This document shows, one piece after another, positions 54,423 to 63,014 of a DNA stretch of 64,000 nucleotides. Source of the stretch: Aeromonas sanarellii. Its GTDB lineage: Bacteria > Pseudomonadota > Gammaproteobacteria > Enterobacterales > Aeromonadaceae. Position numbers and translations under genes: made by a program. Below the pieces are notes generated by a model. The model saw only the letters and a list, made by a program, of their open reading frames with translations, had not been told where the DNA came from and ran no database searches. The stretch lies in assembly GCF_000820085.1 (NCBI RefSeq), contig NZ_CDBN01000015.1, forward strand, positions 155,363 through 219,362, given 5' to 3'. The first letter of the stretch is position 1. Each line of letters starts with the position of its first letter.

Positions 54423-55450
54423 TGCGTCTGCCGCTGCCCTGGCTGCTCACCCTCACCACCGCCGCCCTGGCGCTGCTGCTGGTCGGGTCCCTCGCCACCG
54501 GTCCCATGTCGCTCTCCTTCGGCGAAAGCCTGCAGGCCCTGTTCGCCGGACAACAGAGCGGGATAGAGGCACACAAGCTGCTGATCGTGCAGGAGATCCG
54601 CCTGCCACGCACCCTGCTCTGCATCGCGGTGGGGGCCATTCTCGGCCTCTGCGGCGCCGTGATGCAGGGGCTGTTTCGCAACCCCCTCGCCGACCCCGGC
54701 ATCATAGGGGTCTCTGGCGGAGCAGCCCTGGGCGCCGCCCTGGCCATAGTGCAGCTGGCCCCCTTAAGCCAACAGTGGCAGAACCTGCTCGGCCTCGGCC
54801 TGCTGCCCCTGCTCGCCTTTCTCGGCGGGGCACTGACCACCACGCTTGTATATTTGCTGGGCACCCGGGAAGGCGGCACTTCGGTCACCGTCATGCTGCT
54901 GGCCGGCGTCGCCATCACGGCGCTGTCCGGTGCCGTGATAGGGCTGCTGACTTACCTGGCGGACGATCAGATGCTGCGCAACCTCAGCCTGTGGCAGATG
55001 GGGTCGCTGGCCGCGGGCAAGCCGCTGGACGTGGCGCTGGCCCTGGCGACCCTGGCCGCCCTGCTGTGGCTCTTCATGCGCGATGCCAACCCCCTCAACG
55101 CCCTGCTGCTGGGAGAGGGAGAGGCCCGTCATCTGGGGGTAAACGTGCAGGCGCTCAAGCGGCGCCTGATCCTGCTCACCGCCGCCGGGGTCGGCGTGGC
55201 GGTGGCAGTGGCGGGCATGATCGGCTTCGTCGGCCTGGTGGTGCCCCACCTGGTGCGGCTGCTGGCGGGGCCCAACCATGTCCGCCTGCTGCCGCTGTCG
55301 GCCCTGCTGGGGGCAGTCCTGCTGCTGGGGGCCGACATGCTGGCCCGCACCCTGCTGGCGCCGGCCGAGCTGCCGGTGGGCATCATCACCGCCCTGATGG
55401 GGGCGCCCTTCTTCATCTGGCTCTTGGTCAAGAGCCGCCGGACGCTGTAA
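54422..55450 (+). CDS. hutC: HutC, permease of the haem ABC transporter
   Basis: Inner-membrane permease of the FecCD family. The 342-residue protein has about ten membrane segments and the family signatures EIRLPRTLLCIAVGAILGLCGAVMQGLFRNPLADPGIIGVSGGAALGA-like start region (seen as RLPRTLL, MQGLFRNPLADPGIIGVS) and GFVGLVVPHLVRLL, the coupling helix for HutD. Two adjacent ATGs (54419 and 54422) overlap the hutB stop; the second has better spacing from AGGG. Translation is probably coupled to hutB. Confidence 0.94.
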   Translation: MRLPLPWLLTLTTAALALLLVGSLATGPMSLSFGESLQALFAGQQSGIEAHKLLIVQEIRLPRTLLCIAVGAILGLCGAVMQGLFRNPLADPGIIGVSGGAALGAALAIVQLAPLSQQWQNLLGLGLLPLLAFLGGALTTTLVYLLGTREGGTSVTVMLLAGVAITALSGAVIGLLTYLADDQMLRNLSLWQMGSLAAGKPLDVALALATLAALLWLFMRDANPLNALLLGEGEARHLGVNVQALKRRLILLTAAGVGVAVAVAGMIGFVGLVVPHLVRLLAGPNHVRLLPLSALLGAVLLLGADMLARTLLAPAELPVGIITALMGAPFFIWLLVKSRRTL

Positions 55451-55465
55451 CAGGAGAACGTCACC

Positions 55466-56251
55466 TTGCCCGGATCCCCCCTGCTTGTCTGCCGGGAGCT
55501 CAGCCTCCGCCTGGGCAACCGCCTCATTCTGGACCGCCTGGATCTCGAGCTGCAGGCCGGCAGTCTGACCGCCCTGCTCGGCCCGAATGGCGCCGGAAAA
55601 AGCTCGCTGCTCAAATGCCTGACCGGCGAGCTGGCACATGAGGGAACCATCGCCCTGTTCGGCCAGAAACGACAGGAGTGGGCCGGCAACGCGCTGGCTC
55701 ACAGGCTCGGGGTGCTGCCGCAAAGCTCGTCCCTGAGTTTCCCCTTCCTGTGCGAGGAGGTGGTGGCCATGGGGCGACTGCCCCACAGCGAGCCGGCAAG
55801 CCGACGCGACGAGATTGTGCGTGCCGCCATGACCCACGCCGGGGTGGATCACCTGACGGGCCGCCTCTACCCCGGCCTCTCCGGCGGGGAGCGCCAGCGG
55901 GTGCAGTTCGCCCGGGTGCTGGCCCAGATCTGGCAGGCCCCGGACGAACCGCAGCAAGCGCGGCTGCTGCTGCTCGACGAACCCACCTCGGCCCTCGACC
56001 TCAAGTACCAGCACCAGCTGCTCACCATGGCCCGCGCCCTGGCCGGTCGCAACACCGCCGTGCTGGTGGTGCTGCACGACCTCAATCTGGCGGCCCGTTA
56101 CGCCGATCGGCTGGTGATGCTGGAGCGCGGTCGCCTGATGGCGGACGGCCCCCCGGCCGAGGTGCTCACCCCGGCGCTCATCGCCCGGCTCTACGACTAC
56201 CCCGCCCAGGTGATCCACCACCCCGAGACGGGACAACCCATGGTGGTGTGA
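55466..56251 (+). CDS. hutD: HutD, ATPase of the haem ABC transporter
   Basis: Cytoplasmic ATPase of the HmuV/HutD type. The 261-residue protein has Walker A GPNGAGKS (residues 39-46), Q-loop LPQSSSLSF, signature LSGGERQR, Walker [13 protein letters not shown] and the switch His in VVLHDLNLAARYADR. It appears to start at TTG (55466), with AGGAG nine bases upstream; no ATG is suitably placed. The C-terminus IHHPETGQPMVV is encoded by a 39-bp segment that recurs twice downstream. Confidence 0.93.
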   Translation: MPGSPLLVCRELSLRLGNRLILDRLDLELQAGSLTALLGPNGAGKSSLLKCLTGELAHEGTIALFGQKRQEWAGNALAHRLGVLPQSSSLSFPFLCEEVVAMGRLPHSEPASRRDEIVRAAMTHAGVDHLTGRLYPGLSGGERQRVQFARVLAQIWQAPDEPQQARLLLLDEPTSALDLKYQHQLLTMARALAGRNTAVLVVLHDLNLAARYADRLVMLERGRLMADGPPAEVLTPALIARLYDYPAQVIHHPETGQPMVV

Positions 56252-56386
56252 TGCCGTTCATCCACCATCCCGAGACGGGGCAGTCCGCCATGGCGGTGTG
56301 ATGGCGGGCGCATCGCCCTCTCAGTCCACGACCATCCCGTACCAGCCATCCACCACCCCGACATGGAACAACCCATGGTGGTGTGA
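56213..56386 (+). repeat. Three imperfect copies of the hutD 3' end
   Basis: Copy 1 (56213-56251) is the real hutD terminus, reading IHHPETGQPMVV-stop. Copy 2 (56260-56301) would read IHHPETGQSAMAV-stop and copy 3 (56348-56386) IHHPDMEQPMVV-stop. Each starts ATCCACCA and ends with a GTGGTGTGA-like sequence including a stop. The second and third lie after the gene and are not translated as part of it. Between copies 2 and 3 is an unrelated or strongly decayed stretch. Confidence 0.85.
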
Positions 56387-56412
56387 TTGGCCGGCATATT
56401 GGTGAGATTCAG

Positions 56413-56450
56413 AAACAAACAGAGCGCCCTCGGGCGCTCTGTTTGTTTTT
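56413..56450. terminator. Bidirectional terminator between hutD and the YitT gene
   Basis: Perfect 17-bp inverted repeat (56413-56429 with 56432-56448) with A-rich and T-rich outer arms and a further T-run on the plus strand. Confidence 0.92.
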
Positions 56451-56464
56451 GTCTGCGGGATTGG

Positions 56465-57073
56465 TCAGGCGATCTGGTAGCGGCCCGGCTTGTGATTGAG
56501 TGTCAACACCAGGTTACAGATGATGGCGGCCACCACGGAGAGTACCAGCAGCCAGGGAGAGACCACGAAGAAGGAGGCGACGACGATGGCGCAATCCAGT
56601 CCCATCTGCAGCTTGCCTGCCCGGATGCCGAACCTGTCCTGGATGAAGAGCGCCAGGATATTGAAGCCACCCAGGCTCGCCTTGTGGCGAAACATGATGA
56701 GCAACCCCATGCCGATCAGGGTGCCGCCGATGAGCGCCGCGTAGACGGGCTCGATCTTGCCTATCTGCAGCACGGCGTTGAGGTGATCCGTCATGAAGGA
56801 GACGGTGGCCACGGCGGCAAAGGTATTGAGGGTGAAGCGCGGCCCCATCCTGAGCCAGGCCAGGGCGTAGAACGGCAGGTTCATGGCGAAGAACAGCAGG
56901 CCGAAGCTGATGCCGGTCACCTGCTGCAGCAGCAGCGCCAGCCCTGCGGTGCCGCCGGTGAGCAGGCCGACCTGATGGAACAGGAAGATGCCGAGGGAGA
57001 CGAAGCCTGCCGCGGTCAGCAGGGCGAGCACATCCTCATAGAGCGGGTGCGCAGAGCGTGAAGTGTTGTCCAT
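56465..57073 (-). CDS. YitT family membrane protein
   Basis: A 202-residue membrane protein of the YitT/DUF161 family with about five to six segments. It shows the family-typical GFVSLGIFLFHQVGLLTGGTAGLALLLQ near the start and a central GTLIGMGLLIMFRHKASLGGFNILA. The function is unknown; transport has been suggested for the family. The ATG at 57073 precedes a short polar start (MDNTSRSAHPLYEDV). The leader contains an AGCCCCG/CGGGGCT hairpin at 57128-57146. Confidence 0.88.
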   Translation of the reverse strand: MDNTSRSAHPLYEDVLALLTAAGFVSLGIFLFHQVGLLTGGTAGLALLLQQVTGISFGLLFFAMNLPFYALAWLRMGPRFTLNTFAAVATVSFMTDHLNAVLQIGKIEPVYAALIGGTLIGMGLLIMFRHKASLGGFNILALFIQDRFGIRAGKLQMGLDCAIVVASFFVVSPWLLVLSVVAAIICNLVLTLNHKPGRYQIA

Positions 57074-57364
57074 AACCAGGTATCCAGTCGCGAAGTAAGA
57101 GAGTGTTGGCCCCCGTCGGGCGGAGCGAGCCCCGTGAACCGGGGCTTCGTTATGCCGACAGTCTCCATTTTGAGTGAGATGGATCACAAGTCCCGCCCTT
57201 CACGCGCCAAAATGGTGCGCGTCATCCAAGCGTTACAATCCTTGCACCAAAATGTCCCACGCTCACCGCCGGCATGATGCTGAAAAACCTGAAACGGGGC
57301 GCTGCCCCCGCACCCGAATCGTTCTAGAATGAGTCGCTTGTCACTGCCAGCGGAACAACAGCGG

Positions 57365-58726
57365 ATGAGAGTCGCCGTATTCGGAATAGGTTATGTCGGG
57401 TTGGTTCAGGCCGCCGTACTGGCGGAGATGGGTCACCAGGTGACCTGTGTGGATGTGGATGCCGACAAGGTCGCGGCCCTGAAAGCGGGACACATTCCCC
57501 TCTTCGAGCCCGGCCTGGCCCCCATGGTGCAGGCCAACCACCAGGCCGGTCGCCTGCACTTCACCACGGACGTGGCCGAGGGGGTGGGCTTCGCCGAGCT
57601 CATCTTCATCGCGGTCGGCACCCCGCCGGATGAGGACGGCTCAGCCGATCTGCAGCACGTGCTGGCGGTGGCGGGCACCATAGGCCGCCTGATGGAAACG
57701 GGCAAGGTGGTGGTCAACAAGAGCACGGTACCGGTCGGCACCGCGACCAGGGTGCGTCGGCACATCGAGGCCATCCTGCACCAGCGCGGCGTCTCGCTGC
57801 CGCTCGAGGTGGTCTCCAACCCCGAGTTTCTCAAGGAGGGGGCCGCCGTCAGTGACTGCCTGCGACCGGATCGCATCATCATCGGCACCGGCTCGTCCCA
57901 TGCCTTCGCCTTGCTGGAGGAGCTCTATGCCCCCTTCAACCGCCAGCACGATCGCATCATCCAGATGGATGAGCGCAGCGCCGAGCTGACCAAGTACGCC
58001 GCCAACGCCATGCTGGCCACCAAGATCTCCTTCATGAACGAGATGGCCAATCTGGCGGAGAAGCTGGGGGCCGATATCGAGGCGGTGCGCAAGGGCATAG
58101 GCGCCGATCCGCGCATCGGCTACCACTTCATCTATCCGGGCTGCGGCTACGGCGGATCCTGCTTCCCGAAGGACGTGAAGGCGCTGATCCACACCGCCAA
58201 GGAGGCGGGCTGCGAGGCGCCGCTGCTGCGCTCGGTGGAACAGGTTAACGACAGGCAGAAGCACAGGCTCGCCGAGCGGCTGTACCAGCACTTCGGTGCC
58301 GACTTGAGCGGCCGCACCTTCGCGCTCTGGGGGCTCGCCTTCAAGCCCAACACAGACGACATGCGGGAGGCCCCGAGCCGGGTGCTGATGGACGCCATCT
58401 GGGCCGCCGGCGGCAGGGTGCAGGCGTACGACCCCGAGGCCATGAAAGAGGCCCAGCACCTCTACGGCCTGCGGGACGACCTGACCCTGTGCGGCACCCA
58501 GGAGGCGGCCCTCAAGGGCGCCGATGCCCTGCTCATCTGCACCGAGTGGCAGCAGTTCCGCGCCCCCGACTTCGAGCTGATCCAGCGCACCCTGAAGCAG
58601 GCCGTCATCATCGATGGTCGCAACCTCTACGATCCGGCCCGCCTGCGCCAGCGCGGCTTCACCTATTACGCCATCGGCCGAGGCGACAGCCTGGAACAGG
58701 CGCACGGTCTGGGGCAGCCGCGATGA
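57365..58726 (+). CDS. ugd: UDP-glucose 6-dehydrogenase
   Basis: Oxidises UDP-glucose to UDP-glucuronate with two NAD+. The 453-residue protein has an N-terminal Rossmann fold (RVAVFGIGYVGLVQAAVLAE), the STVPVGTA region, NPEFLKEGAAV and the catalytic Cys in YPGCGYGGSCFPKDV. LAFKPNTDDMREAPS marks the C-terminal domain. I take the ATG at 57365 because the Rossmann motif begins there; an ATG at 57329 is possible, though a TAGAAT -10-like hexamer overlaps it. The stop overlaps the next start in ATGA, so the two genes are translationally coupled. Confidence 0.95.
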   Translation: MRVAVFGIGYVGLVQAAVLAEMGHQVTCVDVDADKVAALKAGHIPLFEPGLAPMVQANHQAGRLHFTTDVAEGVGFAELIFIAVGTPPDEDGSADLQHVLAVAGTIGRLMETGKVVVNKSTVPVGTATRVRRHIEAILHQRGVSLPLEVVSNPEFLKEGAAVSDCLRPDRIIIGTGSSHAFALLEELYAPFNRQHDRIIQMDERSAELTKYAANAMLATKISFMNEMANLAEKLGADIEAVRKGIGADPRIGYHFIYPGCGYGGSCFPKDVKALIHTAKEAGCEAPLLRSVEQVNDRQKHRLAERLYQHFGADLSGRTFALWGLAFKPNTDDMREAPSRVLMDAIWAAGGRVQAYDPEAMKEAQHLYGLRDDLTLCGTQEAALKGADALLICTEWQQFRAPDFELIQRTLKQAVIIDGRNLYDPARLRQRGFTYYAIGRGDSLEQAHGLGQPR

Positions 58727-59721
58727 AGTATCTCGTCACCGGCGCCGCCGGTTTCATCGGCTTTCACCTGGCTGGACGGCTGTGCGCCGAGGGCCACGAG
58801 GTGGTCAGCATCGACAACCTCAACGACTACTACGAGGTGAGCCTGAAGGAGGCGCGCCTCGTGCGGCTCGGCCCCCTGCCCGGTTTTCGCTTCGAGCGCC
58901 TCGATCTCGCCGATCGCACCGCCATGGCCGAGCTGTTCGCCCGGGAGCAATTCGAGCGGGTGATCCACCTCGGCGCCCAGGCCGGGGTCCGCTACTCCCT
59001 GGACAACCCCTTCGCCTACGCCGACAGCAACCTCACCGGCACCCTGACCGTGCTGGAGGGGTGCCGCCATCACGGGGTACAGCACCTGGTCTACGCCTCG
59101 TCCAGCTCGGTCTATGGCCTCAACGAGCAGATGCCGTTCAAGACCTCGGACGGAGTGGATCACCCTGTCTCTCTCTACGCGGCGAGCAAGAAGGCGAACG
59201 AGCTGATGGCCCACTCCTACTCCCACCTCTACGGCCTTCCCACCACGGGCCTGCGCTTCTTCACCGTCTACTGTCCCTGGGGTCGCCCCGACATGGCGCT
59301 GTTCAAGTTCGTGCGCGCCATCCTCAAGGGCGAGCCTATCGACATCTACAACCAGGGCCAGCTCAGCCGGGATTTCACCCATGTGGACGACATCGTGGAG
59401 GGGATAGTGCGGGTCGCGGACAGGCCACCGGTCGGCGATACCAACTGGCGGGGGCAGACGGATGCCAGCCCGGCCCCCTACCGCCTCTTCAACATCGGCA
59501 ACGGCAGCCCGGTGCGGCTGCTGGACTTCGTGGAGGCCATAGAGACGGCGCTCGGCAAACGGGCGATCCGCAACATGCTGCCCATGCAGCCCGGCGACGT
59601 GCTCGCCACCTGGGCCGACACAGAGGCGCTGTTCGAGGCAACCGGCTATCGCCCCAAGGTAGGGTTGACCGAAGGGGTCGAGAGTTTCGTCCACTGGTAC
59701 AAGGCGTATTACAAGGTCTGA
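58723..59721 (+). CDS. UDP-glucuronate 4-epimerase (NAD-dependent epimerase)
   Basis: Most likely converts UDP-glucuronate to UDP-galacturonate. The 332-residue short-chain dehydrogenase/epimerase has the NAD motif TGAAGFIGFHLA, the catalytic SSSSVYG and the Tyr-Lys pair in YAASKKANE. Strong resemblance to LpsL/CapI/Gae-type epimerases is seen in RYSLDNPFAYADSNLTGTL and PWGRPDMALFKFVRAILKGEPIDIYN. Coupled translation with ugd, whose product is the expected substrate, supports this specificity over UDP-galactose or other substrates. Confidence 0.9.
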   Translation: MKYLVTGAAGFIGFHLAGRLCAEGHEVVSIDNLNDYYEVSLKEARLVRLGPLPGFRFERLDLADRTAMAELFAREQFERVIHLGAQAGVRYSLDNPFAYADSNLTGTLTVLEGCRHHGVQHLVYASSSSVYGLNEQMPFKTSDGVDHPVSLYAASKKANELMAHSYSHLYGLPTTGLRFFTVYCPWGRPDMALFKFVRAILKGEPIDIYNQGQLSRDFTHVDDIVEGIVRVADRPPVGDTNWRGQTDASPAPYRLFNIGNGSPVRLLDFVEAIETALGKRAIRNMLPMQPGDVLATWADTEALFEATGYRPKVGLTEGVESFVHWYKAYYKV

Positions 59722-59747
59722 TCGCGCCGCATCATCATAAAAGAGAG

Positions 59748-59777
59748 AGGGGCTGCCAATGGCAGCCCCTTTTGTTT
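59748..59777. terminator. Terminator between the epimerase and ArnT-like genes
   Basis: AGGGGCTGCC/GGCAGCCCCT with loop AAT, followed by TTTTGTTT on the plus strand; convergent genes on either side. Confidence 0.88.
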
Positions 59778-59799
59778 ATCCGGGTTCGGGTCTCCAGCC

Positions 59800-61488
59800 T
59801 CAGGGGCCGGGGGCATAGCTGAAGGGTACTATCTGTGGGCTGAGACAGCGACAGGCCGGCTTGAGGGCCTCAGGCCCGGCCAGCAGCCAGCCTGTGCGGT
59901 GGCGGTTGCCGAGGCTCTCCATGCGATCTGCGTCGAAGCAGACCGCCATCAGATCGGCTGCGCCCAGCACCCAGCGACCGGGAGCGGCCGCAATCCAGGC
60001 CGCCGCCTCGCGCGCCTGCTCCCCATCCCCCATCAGATAAGGGTAATGTCGCAGGGGCCGTTGGCTGAACAGCAGGTGCTGCTCCTTGAAACCGGCCAGC
60101 AGCAGCTCGTTCCCCGCAGGCACCCGCTCCGCCGCCAGCGCCATCACCCCCTCCGGGGTGCGCATGTCGTTGAGCCTCACGCAGATCCAGCTGGAGTAGA
60201 TGAGCCACCCCACCGCCAGCGAACAGAGGAGGGCACTGAGCGGCGCCCGGCGCAGCAGCGCATTGACCAGCAGCAGCGCGCCCCCCATCGCCAGCAGGGG
60301 CAGCCAGGGGGCTGGGCCCAGATCCCCCAGTCTGCTCGCCAGCCTGGCGCTGAAGGCCAGGGCCCCGGCGGCGCCCACGCAGACGATCCCCAGCAGCCAG
60401 CCAAGCCCCCCCAGCAGGCGAGCGGGCCAGACCCGCGCCAGCAGATCGGCGACGAAGGGAGCCGTCAGCAGGGCCAGCGCCGGCGTACCCGGCGTGACAT
60501 AGACGCCGCGCTTGCCCGGCGAGGCCGAGAAGAAGAGGATCACCAGCACCAGGTAACCGAGCAGCAATATGATGCGCCTGTCCTGCCCCTGGATGGCCTT
60601 GCGCCAGGCCACCACCAGCCAGGGCAGCAGCAGGGAGATCGGCAGCCAGAATGGCGGGATCACCGAGGTGAGGTAGTACCAGAAGGGTTTGACGTGGTGC
60701 CAGGCGTTGGCATAGCGGGTCACCGTCTGGCGCAGCAGTATGTTGTCCCGGTAGGCCTGCAGCACGGGATCCCCGCTCTGGGCCACGGCGAGCAACATGG
60801 GCACCAGCCAGAGAGCGATGGCCAGCACCATAAAGAGCGGCCCCGCCAGCCCCTTGAGCCAATCGCCCCTGGTGGCGGCGCGGATCTTCTCCCTGTGGGT
60901 CCAGACGGCCGGGATCAGGATCAGCAGGGCCAGCAGCCCCACCCCCTTGGTGATGATGCCGAGCCCGGCGGCGAACCAGCCGAGCCAGTACCAGCGCCAA
61001 TCGCCACCACAGAGCAGGAAGCGGACGAAGCCATAGACCCCCAAGGTGATGAAGAAGGTGACCAGCGCATCGATCTGCGCCGTCTTGGCCTGCAGGGTGA
61101 ACTGGACCGTAAAGAGCAGCAGCAGACCGGCCATGAAGCCGACCTGTGCGCTCCACAGCCGGCGCCCCAGATCCCACACCAGCGCGATGGTCAGCAGGCC
61201 CGCCAGCAGGGAGGGCAGCAGGAAGGCCACCTTGATGGAGCCGGTCAGCAGATACCCTATCGCTATCCCCCACATAAACAGGGGGGGCTTGTCCGGGTAG
61301 ATCTCGCCGCCGCGCATGGGGAAGAGCCACTGGCCGCTCTCCACCATCTCCTTGGCGATCAGGGCGAAGCGCGGCTCGTCGGCGGGCCAGGGATCCCGCA
61401 GGCCGAGGCCCGCCCCCAGCACCACCAGGGCGATCAGCAGCAGCCAGCCCAGCGACTCCTGCCTGAGCAGATAACGATCATTTACCAT
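59800..61488 (-). CDS. ArnT/RgtA-like polyprenyl-phosphate-dependent glycosyltransferase
   Basis: A 562-residue inner-membrane glycosyltransferase of the ArnT/PMT (GT83/GT39) superfamily with about 12 membrane segments. The first periplasmic loop holds the family motif DPWPADEPRFALIAKEM with the catalytic-type Asp-Glu, followed by PDKPPLFMWGIAIGY. Members transfer a sugar from undecaprenyl phosphate to lipid A or core; the sugar is not evident from sequence. The ATG at 61488 overlaps the preceding LpxB-N gene by 11 bp and has GAGG upstream. Last gene of a GT2/LpxB-N/ArnT-like operon. Confidence 0.9.
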   Translation of the reverse strand: MVNDRYLLRQESLGWLLLIALVVLGAGLGLRDPWPADEPRFALIAKEMVESGQWLFPMRGGEIYPDKPPLFMWGIAIGYLLTGSIKVAFLLPSLLAGLLTIALVWDLGRRLWSAQVGFMAGLLLLFTVQFTLQAKTAQIDALVTFFITLGVYGFVRFLLCGGDWRWYWLGWFAAGLGIITKGVGLLALLILIPAVWTHREKIRAATRGDWLKGLAGPLFMVLAIALWLVPMLLAVAQSGDPVLQAYRDNILLRQTVTRYANAWHHVKPFWYYLTSVIPPFWLPISLLLPWLVVAWRKAIQGQDRRIILLLGYLVLVILFFSASPGKRGVYVTPGTPALALLTAPFVADLLARVWPARLLGGLGWLLGIVCVGAAGALAFSARLASRLGDLGPAPWLPLLAMGGALLLVNALLRRAPLSALLCSLAVGWLIYSSWICVRLNDMRTPEGVMALAAERVPAGNELLLAGFKEQHLLFSQRPLRHYPYLMGDGEQAREAAAWIAAAPGRWVLGAADLMAVCFDADRMESLGNRHRTGWLLAGPEALKPACRCLSPQIVPFSYAPGP

Positions 61489-61843
61489 GACGAACCTCAT
61501 AGTCGTCGACGACCTTGTCCCGCTTCCACCCTCTGTGCTGGATGTCCAGATAGAGGCTGTAGAGGGCGGTAAAGGTGGGGAAGAGGTTCTGCAGCACGCC
61601 GACGGAGTCCTGCTTGGGGGAGAAGATGAAGTAGCTGAGAGTCATCAGGCTGCCGAGCACGCTCATGTACCAGAACAGGCGGGGAATGACGGGCCGGCCG
61701 GCCCGCTTAGAGGCCAGGAACTGCACCAGCCAGCGCCCGCCGAACATGAGCGCCCCCGTGTAGCCGATGAGCTTCCAGCCGGTGACATGCAGACCCGTCC
61801 AGTCAAACCAGGTCAGCTCCATGGAAAGCAGGGCATCGATCAT
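61478..61843 (-). CDS. Small membrane protein with lipid-A-disaccharide synthase N-terminal domain
   Basis: A 121-residue protein with about three membrane segments, matching the LAB_N family named after the N-terminal part of some LpxB proteins. It has GWKLIGYTGALMFGGRWLVQFLASKRAGRPVIPRLFWY and SLYLDIQHRGWKRD. It is far too short to be LpxB. GGAGG lies ahead of the ATG. Such genes commonly sit between a GT2 and an ArnT-like gene, as here. A role as a helper of lipid-linked sugar transfer is suspected but not proven. Confidence 0.88.
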   Translation of the reverse strand: MIDALLSMELTWFDWTGLHVTGWKLIGYTGALMFGGRWLVQFLASKRAGRPVIPRLFWYMSVLGSLMTLSYFIFSPKQDSVGVLQNLFPTFTALYSLYLDIQHRGWKRDKVVDDYEVRHGK

Positions 61844-61931
61844 CGCCGCCCTCCCCGGTTCAAACCGCCGACATGGGGGGCGACCTCATCCCGGTCCGGC
61901 CAGACCGATGACAACGAAAGCAGGGTGTCCA

Positions 61932-62672
61932 TCACTCCAGCATCTCCCGGATCTCGACCACCTTGGAGCGACGCTGCAACCACCAGACGCCGACCACGTC
62001 CACCAGCCCGACCCAGAGCCGGTTCCAGACGCCGTACTTGGAAACGCCCGCCTGCCGCGGCCTGTGGTTGACCGGCCAGGGGGACATGCGGCCCCCCTGG
62101 GCCTGGATCAAGGCCGGGATGTAGCGGTGCATGTGGTTGAAGCCGGGCAGGCGCAGATACCAGTCGCGGCGCACCACCTTGAGGCCGCAGCCGGTATCCG
62201 GGATGCCGTCCCGCAGCAGCAGATCGCGAAAACCGTTCGCCAGCCTGGACGAGAGGCGTTTCACCCAGTCATCCCGGCGAGTGACCCGGTGGCCGATGAG
62301 CCCGACCTGATTCCTGTCCGCCGCGAAACGGCGCTTGGCCTCCTCCAGCATGGCGGGAATGTCCGCCGGATCGTTCTGGCCGTCGCCGTCCAGCACCACC
62401 AGCCAGTCGCCGCGCCCCTGGCGCACCCCGCTCAGCACCGCCATGCTCTGGCCGACGGCCCTGGCGTGGCGCACCACCCGCAGCCTGGTGAAGCGGGACT
62501 TCAGCTCGCACAGCAGGGTATAGCTGTCATCCTCGCTGCCATCATCCACGTAGATCAATTCGTACTCGTATCCGCCCCCCAGAGCGGCGTCGATTTCACT
62601 GATGAGGGGAGCCAGATTGTCCCGTTCATCCTTGGCTGGTACTACGACTGACACATCGACTGAATCACCCAT
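61932..62672 (-). CDS. GT2 family glycosyltransferase, polyprenyl-phosphate sugar synthase type
   Basis: A 246-residue cytoplasmic GT-A enzyme resembling dolichol-phosphate mannose synthase and ArnC/RgtE-like enzymes without the usual C-terminal membrane pair. It has VSVVVPAKDERDNLAPLI, ELIYVDDGSEDDS, WLVVLDGDGQNDPADIP (the metal-binding Asp pair) and GCGLKVVRR. It probably transfers a nucleotide-sugar to polyprenyl phosphate. GGAAG lies five bases before the ATG at 62672. First gene of the three-gene operon, 88 bp ahead of the LpxB-N gene. Confidence 0.9.
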   Translation of the reverse strand: MGDSVDVSVVVPAKDERDNLAPLISEIDAALGGGYEYELIYVDDGSEDDSYTLLCELKSRFTRLRVVRHARAVGQSMAVLSGVRQGRGDWLVVLDGDGQNDPADIPAMLEEAKRRFAADRNQVGLIGHRVTRRDDWVKRLSSRLANGFRDLLLRDGIPDTGCGLKVVRRDWYLRLPGFNHMHRYIPALIQAQGGRMSPWPVNHRPRQAGVSKYGVWNRLWVGLVDVVGVWWLQRRSKVVEIREMLE

Positions 62673-63014
62673 ATGAGCTTCCCGACAATGAAAAGAATCC
62701 AAGGGATCCTGTTGCGCACATCATGAAGAAGGTGGACTGAGCGCCAGAACCCGCACAAATACAAGGTATTACATCATGATGATCGCCGTCTATCACCCGA
62801 CAACTAACAATCGCATCAACTAAGAGGGGCAGCACAACAGCGCGCCCTGCCCGCACCTCAGGTCGTCACCACCAGCAGGATCTTCTCCCGCCTAAAAGTT
62901 CCATACCGTTTTCGTCTCTGATGACCTGACACATAACCACATGTTCCATCGTCTGGCTGGCAGCCAACCCGTGGAGAACCTATATCTTCCGGACAAGCCA
63001 ACGAGGTAACCATC
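62673..63014. other. Divergent intergenic region
   Basis: About 340 bp between the divergent GT2 and lytic transglycosylase genes. No open frame with a plausible ribosome site and no strong promoter or hairpin stood out. It must contain both promoters. Confidence 0.5.

Noticed and set aside
56900..57364. JUMPstart/ops element ahead of ugd, as for capsule clusters
   Set aside because: No ops-like GGCGGTAG motif was seen, and only two sugar genes follow.
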